64,000 nt of DNA, from positions 1 to 64,000 of the forward strand of contig JBEULE010000036.1 of assembly GCA_041287495.1 (NCBI GenBank). Reading direction: 5' to 3'. Under the pieces are notes generated by a model that saw only the letters and a list, made by a program, of their open reading frames with translations, did not search any database and was not told the origin of the DNA. Position numbers and translations under genes: made by a program. This document shows, piece by piece, positions 1 to 7,654 of the stretch. Numbering within the stretch: the stretch's first letter is position 1; each line of letters begins with the position of its first letter. The stretch comes from JAOABC01 sp041287495 (GTDB taxonomy: Bacteria > Aquificota > Aquificia > Aquificales > Hydrogenothermaceae).

Positions 1-11
1 TATATAAAGAA

Positions 12-29
12 GGGTGGCTGTAGCCACCC
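12..29 (-). terminator. Intrinsic terminator of the rhodanese gene
   Basis: A perfect 7-bp inverted repeat (GGGTGGC / GCCACCC, 4-base loop) lies 11 bases beyond the stop of the leftward rhodanese gene. Read leftward it is followed by a T-rich stretch (TTCTTTATATA), as expected for a Rho-independent terminator. Confidence 0.75.
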
Positions 30-40
30 ATAAAGATTCA

Positions 41-955
41 TTACTGTTCAATAGGGAGAGATGAGTCGTTACCCCATTCGTCCCAAGAACCAATATAAAC
101 TTTAGCCTTAGGATAACCTGCAAGTTTTAACGCTGCATATACAAAAGAACCTCTTCCAAGACCTACGTGACAGTAAGAGATAACTGTTTTATCAGGAGTA
201 ATACCTGCTCTTTCAAGCTGTTTCTTTATCTGATCTACTGGTTTAAATATAGGTTTATCAGGTTCTCCATTAGGGTTTCCTGCAACTTTCTTCCATTCAA
301 AGAATTTAGCTCCAGGAATGTGTCCACCTCTTGCAACCTGTATATGTTTTCCAGGAGCTTCAAGAGCGTCTAGAAGAGTTTTACCTGTATACTCTTCAAA
401 TCTTCTTGCATCAAGAATTACATAATTAGGATCTTTTGAAGCTTTCAATACTTCATCTTTTGTTGCAAGGATATCTTTTCTAAGTTTTACAGTAAATTTA
501 CCTGGTGCTGGTTTTTTAGCTGGACCTGTTTCTACTGGAAGACCTTTTGCTTTCCATGTAGCAAAACCACCGTCTAACATCTGAACATTATCTACACCGT
601 ATAAGTATAAGAAAAACCATACTCCTGAAGCATTTGGACCTTTACCGTCATCGTAAGCTATAACATGGGAGTTGTTGCTTATTCCAAGATCGGAGATAAA
701 CTTCTCAGCAGTTTTTTCACACATTGGAAGTCCACCACATTTCTTGATATCATTGAGATAATGTAAATCGTGAGCGAAAGCGTTAACTGAACCAGGAATA
801 TGTCCTTGAGCAAAAACCTTAGGGTCATCACCATTAACGAATACAGCTTTACCAAGCAAATCTTTTGCCTGATCTACTGATATTAGTAGATCTGCTGCGT
901 TTGCAGAAACTGTAATTAGTCCTGCTGCTGCGAGAGAAGATAGAACCTTCTTCAT
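41..955 (-). CDS. Periplasmic tandem-domain rhodanese (sulfurtransferase)
   Basis: The 304-residue protein starts with a signal peptide (about residues 1-20, ending ANAA) and carries two rhodanese domains, roughly residues 25-140 and 165-300. The second holds the active-site cysteine in ISYCHVGLGRGS. Thiosulfate or 3-mercaptopyruvate sulfurtransferases of this build move sulfane sulfur to an acceptor through a cysteine persulfide. The loop is C-X5-R, one residue longer than the usual C-X4-R of sulfurtransferases and the same length as in Cdc25 phosphatases and Acr2 arsenate reductases, so the substrate is uncertain. A periplasmic site fits a sulfur-oxidising cell. A strong AGGAGGT ribosome site precedes the ATG. 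It is a single-gene unit with its own promoter and terminator, divergent from gyrA. Confidence 0.85.
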   Translation of the reverse strand: MKKVLSSLAAAGLITVSANAADLLISVDQAKDLLGKAVFVNGDDPKVFAQGHIPGSVNAFAHDLHYLNDIKKCGGLPMCEKTAEKFISDLGISNNSHVIAYDDGKGPNASGVWFFLYLYGVDNVQMLDGGFATWKAKGLPVETGPAKKPAPGKFTVKLRKDILATKDEVLKASKDPNYVILDARRFEEYTGKTLLDALEAPGKHIQVARGGHIPGAKFFEWKKVAGNPNGEPDKPIFKPVDQIKKQLERAGITPDKTVISYCHVGLGRGSFVYAALKLAGYPKAKVYIGSWDEWGNDSSLPIEQ

Positions 956-987
956 TCTAAAAACCTCCTATATAGAAATATTGTGTT

Positions 988-1016
988 ATCTTATTCCAAT
1001 AATTTTAGGTTGTCAA
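988..1016 (-). promoter_or_regulatory. Sigma-70-type promoter for the rhodanese gene
   Basis: On the minus strand TTGACA (1011-1016) is followed after 17 bases by TAAGAT (988-993). The -10 ends about 33 bases before the ATG, and AGGAGG lies between. The consensus -35 suggests strong constitutive expression. Confidence 0.7.
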
Positions 1017-1169
1017 ACACTAACCAAATCTTATTCAACTTTATAACACCGTTATATTATTTTAAAAGCAAATTCTATGCCAAATCTGAAAAATTTTGGT
1101 ATTTATTAAAAAAAAATTAACAATATAATTAGCTAATATTAACTAATAAGGATATTCGCAAAATTTTAT

Positions 1170-1203
1170 TTTTCAAAATGAAAAAGTATTTTCAAAATGA
1201 AAA
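1170..1203. promoter_or_regulatory. Two tandem palindromic boxes in the rhodanese-gyrA intergenic region
   Basis: The 15-mer TTTTCAAAATGAAAA occurs twice (1170-1184 and 1189-1203), 19 bases apart start to start. Each copy is itself an inverted repeat, TTTTCA-N3-TGAAAA. They sit just upstream of the gyrA promoter in the 320-bp gap 956-1275, which otherwise holds only the two divergent promoters and AT-rich sequence. The arrangement looks like a double operator for a dimeric regulator. No regulator is identified, and AT-rich sequence can produce such symmetry by chance. Confidence 0.45.
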
Positions 1204-1212
1204 TATATTTCC

Positions 1213-1243
1213 TTATCAAACAGATAGAGGGTTAAGGTATAAT
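1213..1243 (+). promoter_or_regulatory. Probable gyrA promoter
   Basis: A consensus -10 TATAAT (1238-1243) lies 32 bases before the gyrA ATG. The best -35 is TTATCA (1213-1218), with a rather long 19-base spacer. The -10 is convincing, the -35 weak. Confidence 0.55.
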
Positions 1244-1275
1244 ATTATGTTGTAAAATTTCAAAAAGAGGGCTAA

Positions 1276-3630
1276 ATGGAAGATATTAAAAAAATTCCTA
1301 TAGAGGAAGAAGTTAAAAGTGCTTATATAGATTATGCTATGTCAGTTATAGCTGGAAGAGCTATTCCGGATGTTAGAGATGGTTTAAAGCCGGTTCAAAG
1401 GAGAATTCTTTTCTCAATGTATGAACTTGGATTACTTCCGGGAAAACCTTATAAAAAATCTGCAAGAATAGTAGGAGAAACTTTAGGTAAATTTCACCCT
1501 CACGGTGATACCTCTGTATATGATGCACTTGTTAGATTAGCTCAAGATTTTACGATGAGGTATCCTCTCATCGATGGACAAGGTAACTTTGGGTCAGTAG
1601 ATGGGGACCCACCAGCTGCAATGAGGTACACTGAAGCAAGACTTACTAAACTTGCAGTCGAAATGCTTGAAGACATAGAGAAAAATACTGTTGATATGAT
1701 GCCAAACTTTGATGCCTCCTTAGAAGAACCAACGGTACTTCCTTCAAAATTTCCAAACCTCATATGTAATGGAACTTCCGGAATAGCAGTAGGACTTGCA
1801 ACAAGTATTCCACCACACAACTTCAAAGAAGTCGGTGAAGCCCTCAAATACCTTGCTCAGTTTCCAGATGCTACTGAAGAAGAGTTGTGTCAGTTTATAA
1901 AAGGTCCGGATTTTCCTACCGGAGGGATAATAACAACACCTCACGATGAAATTATAAACATATATAAATCGGCAAGAGGTTCTATCACAGTAAAAGGAAA
2001 AGCAAGGATAGAGAGATTACCCGGCAACCGTCAGAGAATAGTTATATACGAGATACCTTATCAAGTAAATAAAGTTGAGCTTATCAAGAAGATAGCAGAG
2101 CTTGTTAGAACCGGGAAAGAAAAAGGAATATCTGACCTAAGAGATGAATCTGACAGAACTGGTATAAGGATAATAGTTGACCTTAAAAGAGATGCAAATC
2201 CAGAGAAAGTACTAAAGAGATTATACAAAAGCACACCACTTGAAAAAAATATTCCTATAAACTTAACAGTTTTAGTTGATAAGCAACCTAAAGTTTTAAC
2301 ACTAAAAGAGCTTTTATTAGAGTTTATAAAACATAGAGTTGAGGTAATTACAAGGAGAACTCAGTTTGAGTTAGACAAGGCACAGAGAAGATTACACATT
2401 GTAGAAGGATTGTTGAAAGCATTATCTAATCCAGATAAGGTGATTAATATAATCAGGTCATCAAAAGATACAAATCAAGCAAGAGATGAACTTTCTTCAG
2501 CGTTTGAGTTATCAAAAACACAGGCAGACGCAATACTTGATATGAGACTTGCCAGATTTACAGCTCTAGAAAGTGAAAAACTTAAAGAAGAAGCCAGACA
2601 GCTTGAAAACGATATAAGAAAATACAAACTTATCCTCTCAAATGAAGATGAAAAGATAAAAGTTTTCATAGAAGAGATGGATTATATGCTATCAAAATAT
2701 GCAGATGAGAGAAAAACCACAATATCAACAGAAAAAGAACTTACATTTAAAGAAGAGTTTTACTTTGGTATAACAAGCTTTGGAAAAATAATAAACATAA
2801 AGTATGATGAAAATCTTGAAGATGATTACATACAAAAAATTATAAACAGTTTTGCTTCAAGACTTGAAGAGGGAGAGAAGATCATATCCATACAAAAAGT
2901 AGAAGGTTCAAAACCTGTGGCATTTATCACAAAAACCGGAAAAGCATTCTGGAGTCTTGTGATAGATTTACCAAAAGGAGAAGATAAATTAAGTATAGAT
3001 GAAGAAATTGTTGGATCTGCTTATCAGGGAGAAGGGAAAGAAAACAGAATATTTATACTCACAAAGAAAGGTATAATAAAGAGGATGTTTGATGAAGATA
3101 TTTTTTATAAATCTCAAGGACATACCATCATGCCACTTTCAGAAGATGACGAAGTAATAACAGCATTTGCAGACCAAGAAGAAACATACATAGGAGTATA
3201 TACGAAAAATGCTGATTTACTAATATTTGAGAGAAATGAAGTGAGAGTAACCGGAGACAAAGCAAAAGGGGTTGAGTCTATAGACCTTGATGAAGCTGAT
3301 GAAGTAGCCGGAGCTTTCCTGTTAAACAGTAATCAATACTTCCTTGTTGTTACAGAAGAAGGATATATGAAGTTAGTTCCAAGAGATGAGATACCAATAA
3401 AGAAGAGAGGACAGAAAGGTCTTATGATTATTAAACTTAACAAAGGTGATAAAGTTGCATCCGTTATTCCTACTGATATAGGAGATACGGTTATAATCAA
3501 CACATATAGTGGTAAACTGTTAAAACTTAAAGTAGATACTCAAACCTTTACCATATCAAAAAGAACAGCAACTGGAGAGAGAAAGCTAAACTTTGAAACA
3601 GACAGAATATCAAAAGTTTTAAAGGTTTAA
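1276..3630 (+). CDS. gyrA: Type IIA DNA topoisomerase subunit A (GyrA/ParC type)
   Basis: This is the DNA breakage-reunion subunit (784 residues) that works with a GyrB/ParE ATPase subunit to pass one duplex through another. The N-terminal winged-helix part has the HPHGD motif (residues 74-78) and the catalytic tyrosine Y118 in AAMRYTEARL. A coiled-coil and gate region follows, then a C-terminal beta-pinwheel from about residue 500. The expected GyrA box (QRRGGKG type) is present only as KKRGQKG, so negative supercoiling activity is not assured. The type IIA enzyme of Aquifex aeolicus has been reported to behave as a topoisomerase IV. The start is the ATG following AGAGGGC. It is the first gene of a short rightward run. 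Confidence 0.9.
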   Translation: MEDIKKIPIEEEVKSAYIDYAMSVIAGRAIPDVRDGLKPVQRRILFSMYELGLLPGKPYKKSARIVGETLGKFHPHGDTSVYDALVRLAQDFTMRYPLIDGQGNFGSVDGDPPAAMRYTEARLTKLAVEMLEDIEKNTVDMMPNFDASLEEPTVLPSKFPNLICNGTSGIAVGLATSIPPHNFKEVGEALKYLAQFPDATEEELCQFIKGPDFPTGGIITTPHDEIINIYKSARGSITVKGKARIERLPGNRQRIVIYEIPYQVNKVELIKKIAELVRTGKEKGISDLRDESDRTGIRIIVDLKRDANPEKVLKRLYKSTPLEKNIPINLTVLVDKQPKVLTLKELLLEFIKHRVEVITRRTQFELDKAQRRLHIVEGLLKALSNPDKVINIIRSSKDTNQARDELSSAFELSKTQADAILDMRLARFTALESEKLKEEARQLENDIRKYKLILSNEDEKIKVFIEEMDYMLSKYADERKTTISTEKELTFKEEFYFGITSFGKIINIKYDENLEDDYIQKIINSFASRLEEGEKIISIQKVEGSKPVAFITKTGKAFWSLVIDLPKGEDKLSIDEEIVGSAYQGEGKENRIFILTKKGIIKRMFDEDIFYKSQGHTIMPLSEDDEVITAFADQEETYIGVYTKNADLLIFERNEVRVTGDKAKGVESIDLDEADEVAGAFLLNSNQYFLVVTEEGYMKLVPRDEIPIKKRGQKGLMIIKLNKGDKVASVIPTDIGDTVIINTYSGKLLKLKVDTQTFTISKRTATGERKLNFETDRISKVLKV

Positions 3631-3631
3631 A

Positions 3632-3862
3632 ATGACTGTAAGAATTTTACTTATACTTGGAATATTAATAGGCCTGTATGCCATTTTTAATAATATAAGA
3701 GGATTAAATCCTTCCGGAATAGATGACCCTGTCCTTGCATTTGGAAAATTTTTAATAGCTCTGTTTCCTGTTATTGCAGGTGTGGTTATAATATACGTAA
3801 GTCTTTCCGGACTTTTCTCAAAGAAGGAGAAAAAGAATGAGACAACAGATAAAAAATCTTAA
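3632..3862 (+). CDS. Small two-helix membrane protein, function unknown
   Basis: This 76-residue protein has two predicted membrane segments, about residues 2-22 and 35-60, the second after a short polar loop, and a lysine-rich tail (KKEKKNE). It starts 2 bases after the gyrA stop and overlaps the following aminotransferase by 26 bases, so it is translated as part of that operon. I recognise no family. Confidence 0.65.
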   Translation: MTVRILLILGILIGLYAIFNNIRGLNPSGIDDPVLAFGKFLIALFPVIAGVVIIYVSLSGLFSKKEKKNETTDKKS

Positions 3863-5015
3863 AAATTATCCAATGGAAGAGTTAAACAAGATAAAAGCTT
3901 CTTTAAAAGAAAGAGGTATAAAGATATACGACTTTGGAACCGGAGACCCAAGAGAACCAACCCCTGATTTTATCAGGAAAGCCCTTATAGAGTCTGTTTC
4001 CGTTATAAGTCAGTATCCATCTGTTGCCGGTAGAAAAGACCTTAGAGACACCATATCAAAATATTTTGAGAGAAGATTTTCTGTTAAGCTAAATCCAGAC
4101 ACTCAGATAATACCATCTGCTGGCTCAAAAGAAGCTATATTTCACTTTCCTTTAGTATTTATTGACTCTGAAAGTGATAAGAAGAGAGTGATTTTCGGGA
4201 CACCTGCATATCCTGTATATGAGAGAGGAACATTATACGCCGGAGGAATACCAACATCTATAAAACTGAGAGAAGAAGACAGATTTTTACTAAGACTAGA
4301 TAAAGTTGAAAAATCCATTTTAGAAGAGACAAAGATAGTTTGGATAAACTATCCCCATAACCCTACAGGTGCTATTGCAGACCCTGAGTATCTGAAAGAT
4401 GTTATAAATATATGTAGAGAGTATAACATAATACTTTGTAGTGATGAATGTTATGTGGAAATTTACTTTGAGGAGAAACCTCACTCTGTATTGGAATTTG
4501 GTTTAGAGAATGTAGTAGTTTTTCACTCTCTATCAAAAAGAAGTGGAATGACAGGATACAGAAGTGGATTTATAGCAGGTGATGAAAATATCATATCAAC
4601 CTACAGAAGAGAGAGAGCTAACTTTGGAGTTGCATCTCCCGACTTTATTCAGATGGCTGCAAAATCCGCATGGGAAGATGACTTACACGTTGAAGAGAGA
4701 AACAGAATTTTCAGAGAAAAGAGAGACCTTTTTATAGATTTCTTAGATAGATTAGGTATTGAATACCTACATCCAAAAGCTACGTTCTACATCTGGATTA
4801 AATCACCTTCAAATATTCCAGCTAAAGATTATGTAAAAAAACTTCTTGAAAACGGAATTATCGTATCCATAGGAGAAAACTTCTGTAGCAGTCAAGAGAT
4901 ATCAGATGAAAACTGTGAAAGTCAGTATTTTAGAATAGCTTTAGTTCCTACTGTTGATGAATGTAAAGAGGCTATAAAAGTTTGGGAAAAAGTACATAAG
5001 GAGATTGTATGTTAA
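3837..5015 (+). CDS. Class I/II PLP-dependent aminotransferase, possibly succinyl-DAP transaminase (DapC type)
   Basis: The 392-residue fold-type I aminotransferase has the substrate-cofactor motif YPHNPTG and the PLP lysine in HSLSKRSGMTGYRSGF, with a C-terminal FRIAL arginine that would bind the substrate carboxylate. The wording around the lysine resembles enzymes annotated as succinyldiaminopimelate or aspartate aminotransferases in epsilonproteobacteria and Aquificae. A role in lysine/peptidoglycan precursor synthesis is therefore likely but not proven. GGAG lies 9 bases before the ATG, inside the end of the upstream small membrane gene. A distinct AlaC-like paralogue lies at 50616-51809. 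Confidence 0.75.
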   Translation: MRQQIKNLKNYPMEELNKIKASLKERGIKIYDFGTGDPREPTPDFIRKALIESVSVISQYPSVAGRKDLRDTISKYFERRFSVKLNPDTQIIPSAGSKEAIFHFPLVFIDSESDKKRVIFGTPAYPVYERGTLYAGGIPTSIKLREEDRFLLRLDKVEKSILEETKIVWINYPHNPTGAIADPEYLKDVINICREYNIILCSDECYVEIYFEEKPHSVLEFGLENVVVFHSLSKRSGMTGYRSGFIAGDENIISTYRRERANFGVASPDFIQMAAKSAWEDDLHVEERNRIFREKRDLFIDFLDRLGIEYLHPKATFYIWIKSPSNIPAKDYVKKLLENGIIVSIGENFCSSQEISDENCESQYFRIALVPTVDECKEAIKVWEKVHKEIVC

Positions 5016-5185
5016 AATTAGTAATAGCATTTATACTGTTTTTATTAGCTTATAAGATTTTTACATTAATTACTTCTCTATTTTTAAGGATACTAAACTT
5101 AATAATATTTGTCCTACTCTTTTATTTACTGTTTATCAAATATCCAAACTTTACTCAATCTTTATTATACCGTCTTGGTTTTTGA
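5009..5185 (+). CDS. Very small hydrophobic membrane ORF (58 residues)
   Basis: The ATG at 5009 overlaps the aminotransferase stop by 7 bases in the ATGTTAA style used elsewhere here for coupled genes. AAGGAG (4998-5003) lies 5 bases upstream. The translation is almost entirely hydrophobic, with two likely membrane helices (about residues 2-20 and 24-43). Its last 35 bases overlap the 3' end of comEC on the other strand. It may be real given position and ribosome site, but no family is recognised. Confidence 0.45.
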   Translation: MLKLVIAFILFLLAYKIFTLITSLFLRILNLIIFVLLFYLLFIKYPNFTQSLLYRLGF

Positions 5186-6863
5186 TTATATATTCCTGAG
5201 AGTTTCGGTATAATCTGTACTCAGTCCATTTTTTAATTATAAAATCAGGTGTCTCTATCTGGTAAGTGTATATTAGAAATTCATCAAAGTTGGAAGTGTA
5301 GTCATATTTAAACCTCTCTGGCTTTTCAGTTAAAAGGACTTTGTATTTACAGTCTTCTTTACTAAAAAGAGATAACTGTTTATAAACAGGATAATCTGTA
5401 ATTATATAGCATCTATCTTTTACAGCAATAAAAACTACAGGATACTCCCTTGATTTAAAACTGTATATTACAAACTGATTTTTATCGGATTTTGAGATAA
5501 TAGCAAAAATTACAAAAACTACAGAGACAACTAAAATTTTATAGCTTAATCTGATATTTAAAAATATAGCCATAATAAAAAATAGATAAAACAGAACTAC
5601 AAAAAATAAGGAAGGTTTAAATCCAGCAAAATAAAACGGAAACTTTTCAAACATATGGACAATATCTAAAAACATCACTCCAAAAGCATCCATGACTTTA
5701 ACGAGAAAATCAATATTAAACCCAGTGAAGATATTTAAAAATGCAAGTGTGAGATAAGGATACATAGGTAATGTTGCAATTGGAGTAGATAATATAGAGT
5801 TAAGAGATACATTACCAAAATGATACATAACAACAGGTGCTGTAAATAAAGTAGCCAGAAAAGATACACCAAGTGTAGATACAAGTATATTTTTATCTTT
5901 AAATAAATCAATACCAAAGATGATACTTAAGGCTGCTAAAAAAGATAGCTGAAAAGAGGCAGAAAACAGAGAGTCCGGATAAAATACAAGGTAAACAAAC
6001 CCAACAAAAAACAGTACATTCAAACTGTTAAATCTAAGGTATTTTATTTTAGAGATAGAGTATAACATTCCCATAAAGCAAGCCCTTATAACAGGAACAG
6101 TAAATCCGGTAAAGACAGCATATAAAGGCAAAATTAAAAAGATAAGCATGTTTCTTATATATGTATTTAAAAAAGAAAAAATCATATTTAAACTGAATAT
6201 AAGTATAGCTATATGAGAGCCGGATATTGCAAGCATATGAGCCAAACCAGATTCAACAAATTTCTGATAATCCTTTCCAGATATTCCTGAACTTTCCCCG
6301 AATATAAGTCCTAAACCTAGGTTATAGCTTTGATTATTTAAAGCCCTATAACTGTAATTTTTTATTAAATCCTCTTTGATATCTTTTATATAAATGAAAG
6401 GATTAAGAGAGTTATCCACTTTGACAAAACCTTTCTTTGGATAAGCCTTGACTGAACCATCTTCACTTTTAATCTTTCCCAGAAAGGCAACCCTTGAAAA
6501 TATGAAAATATCTTTATCTTCAGTTGAAACAGTTATAGTTTTACCTACTAAATCCTTTATATCAGAATTTATAACCTTACAACTAAAACTTACCTTATTA
6601 TCAAACCTATTTGGAACATCTAAAGATAAACACTCAACAAAAACAACATCTCTATTTATATCAACAACAGGTTTAAAAGTAATATACATACCGAACAATG
6701 TAGAACCAACTAAAAGAGAAATGTAACCAAGATAATCCTTAAGGATAAGGGACAGGCCGAAGAACACAAGAGGAATAATTAAGTTTATCTCGATATTTAT
6801 ATAGCTATTTAAAATTATCCCAAAAACAAGGCTAAGAAATATGTATAGCCAAGGGTATATCAT
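5151..6863 (-). CDS. comEC: ComEC/Rec2-type DNA-uptake channel protein, lacking the MBL domain
   Basis: This 570-residue polytopic protein matches the competence family that forms the inner-membrane channel for single-stranded DNA during transformation. It opens with three hydrophobic segments and a soluble DUF4131-like region (about residues 60-160). The core then contains LGLIFGESSGIS and the family-typical GLAHMLAISGSHIAI (about residues 207-221), followed by many membrane helices. The C-terminal tail (about 460-570) has no HxHxDH, so the metallo-beta-lactamase domain found in many ComEC proteins is absent or replaced. Its start overlaps the end of the upstream dedA gene by 4 bases, suggesting translational coupling. 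Confidence 0.85.
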   Translation of the reverse strand: MIYPWLYIFLSLVFGIILNSYINIEINLIIPLVFFGLSLILKDYLGYISLLVGSTLFGMYITFKPVVDINRDVVFVECLSLDVPNRFDNKVSFSCKVINSDIKDLVGKTITVSTEDKDIFIFSRVAFLGKIKSEDGSVKAYPKKGFVKVDNSLNPFIYIKDIKEDLIKNYSYRALNNQSYNLGLGLIFGESSGISGKDYQKFVESGLAHMLAISGSHIAILIFSLNMIFSFLNTYIRNMLIFLILPLYAVFTGFTVPVIRACFMGMLYSISKIKYLRFNSLNVLFFVGFVYLVFYPDSLFSASFQLSFLAALSIIFGIDLFKDKNILVSTLGVSFLATLFTAPVVMYHFGNVSLNSILSTPIATLPMYPYLTLAFLNIFTGFNIDFLVKVMDAFGVMFLDIVHMFEKFPFYFAGFKPSLFFVVLFYLFFIMAIFLNIRLSYKILVVSVVFVIFAIISKSDKNQFVIYSFKSREYPVVFIAVKDRCYIITDYPVYKQLSLFSKEDCKYKVLLTEKPERFKYDYTSNFDEFLIYTYQIETPDFIIKKWTEYRLYRNSQEYIIKNQDGIIKIE

Positions 6864-7468
6864 CTTCTGAAGACTTTGATAATTCCAGGTAAAACTGTCA
6901 AAATTATAATTCCATAGATAAAAAGTGAAAAGTTATTTTTTACAATTGGTATATTACCAAAAAAATAACCGGCAAAAACAAAACCTGTTACCCACAGAAA
7001 TCCACCTAAAATATTGTAAAACATAAATTTTCCTGTGTCCATCTTACCCACTCCGGCAAAAAACGGTACAAAAGTCCTAAAGAAAGGTAAAAATCTTGAT
7101 AAAACAACCGCTTTACTTCCATACTTTGCAAAAAACTCTTCTGTTTCCTGTATATATTTAGGTTTTATGAGATTTGTATTTTCCAATATCTTCCTACCAA
7201 ACTTTAAACCTATAAAGTAGTTAACAGTATTACCCAAAACTGAGGCAGTAAATAAAAGAGGATAAACTAATTTTATTTTAATAACTTCAGTAGCAGAGAA
7301 GCTACCTATAATAAAAAGTAATGAATCTCCGGGTAAAAAAGGAGTCACTACAAAGCCAGTTTCAGCAAATATTATAAAAAATAAGATAAAGTATATATAA
7401 CTTCCGTAATTTTGAATTAAAATAGTAAAATATTTATCTATATGTAAAATAAAGTCTAAAATCTCCAA
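6860..7468 (-). CDS. DedA-family (SNARE-associated/VTT) membrane protein
   Basis: The 202-residue integral membrane protein has the DedA signature: an N-terminal re-entrant segment with FAETGFVVTPFLPGDSLLF, and later FGRKILENTN and LSRFLPFFRTFVPFFAGVGKM with its conserved arginines. DedA proteins are half-transporter-like and have been implicated in undecaprenyl-phosphate or phospholipid translocation and in membrane energetics. It is the first gene of a two-gene leftward unit with comEC (4-base overlap). The divergent tRNA-Met promoter lies upstream. Confidence 0.88.
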   Translation of the reverse strand: MEILDFILHIDKYFTILIQNYGSYIYFILFFIIFAETGFVVTPFLPGDSLLFIIGSFSATEVIKIKLVYPLLFTASVLGNTVNYFIGLKFGRKILENTNLIKPKYIQETEEFFAKYGSKAVVLSRFLPFFRTFVPFFAGVGKMDTGKFMFYNILGGFLWVTGFVFAGYFFGNIPIVKNNFSLFIYGIIILTVLPGIIKVFRR

Positions 7469-7505
7469 AACTACACTCCATTTTTTGAAAATTATAACAT
7501 CCCTC

Positions 7506-7534
7506 TTGACCTAAAGTCAAAATTGTAGTATATT
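7506..7534 (+). promoter_or_regulatory. Promoter of tRNA-Met
   Basis: TTGACC (7506-7511), a 17-base spacer, then TATATT (7529-7534), 20 bases before the first base of the tRNA. Near-consensus elements with ideal spacing fit a stable-RNA promoter, which probably also serves the downstream protein gene. Confidence 0.65.
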
Positions 7535-7554
7535 ATTTACCTCACAAGAGGATA

Positions 7555-7628
7555 GGGCCTGTAGCTCAGTTGGTTAGAGCAGACGGCTCATAACCGTCCG
7601 GCCGGGGGTTCGAGTCCCTCCAGGCCCA
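7555..7628 (+). tRNA. tRNA-Met (CAU), elongator type
   Basis: A full cloverleaf can be drawn: acceptor GGGCCTG / CAGGCCC with discriminator A (7628), D arm GCTC...GAGC, anticodon stem GACGG / CCGTC around loop CTCATAA (anticodon CAT at 7589-7591), and T arm with TTCGAGT. A paired first base and no GGG/CCC anticodon stem argue against the initiator. CCA is not encoded. A CAU tRNA could also be the lysidine-modified Ile2 species, but the loop context favours Met. Confidence 0.93.
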
Positions 7629-7654
7629 CTTTTTAATGTAAAAGTGGAGAGAAT

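Noticed and set aside
1170..1203. CRISPR or transposon-end reading of the twin 15-mers
   Set aside because: Only two copies with a 4-base gap, no spacers, no target duplication and no transposase nearby.
1542..1847. Antisense open frames inside gyrA, and similar shadows inside secA, mfd, mnmG and dxs
   Set aside because: They mirror conserved coding sequence on the other strand, lack ribosome sites and have composition typical of antisense frames.
7555..7628. Initiator tRNA-Met
   Set aside because: The first pair is G-C and the anticodon stem lacks the three G-C pairs of initiators.
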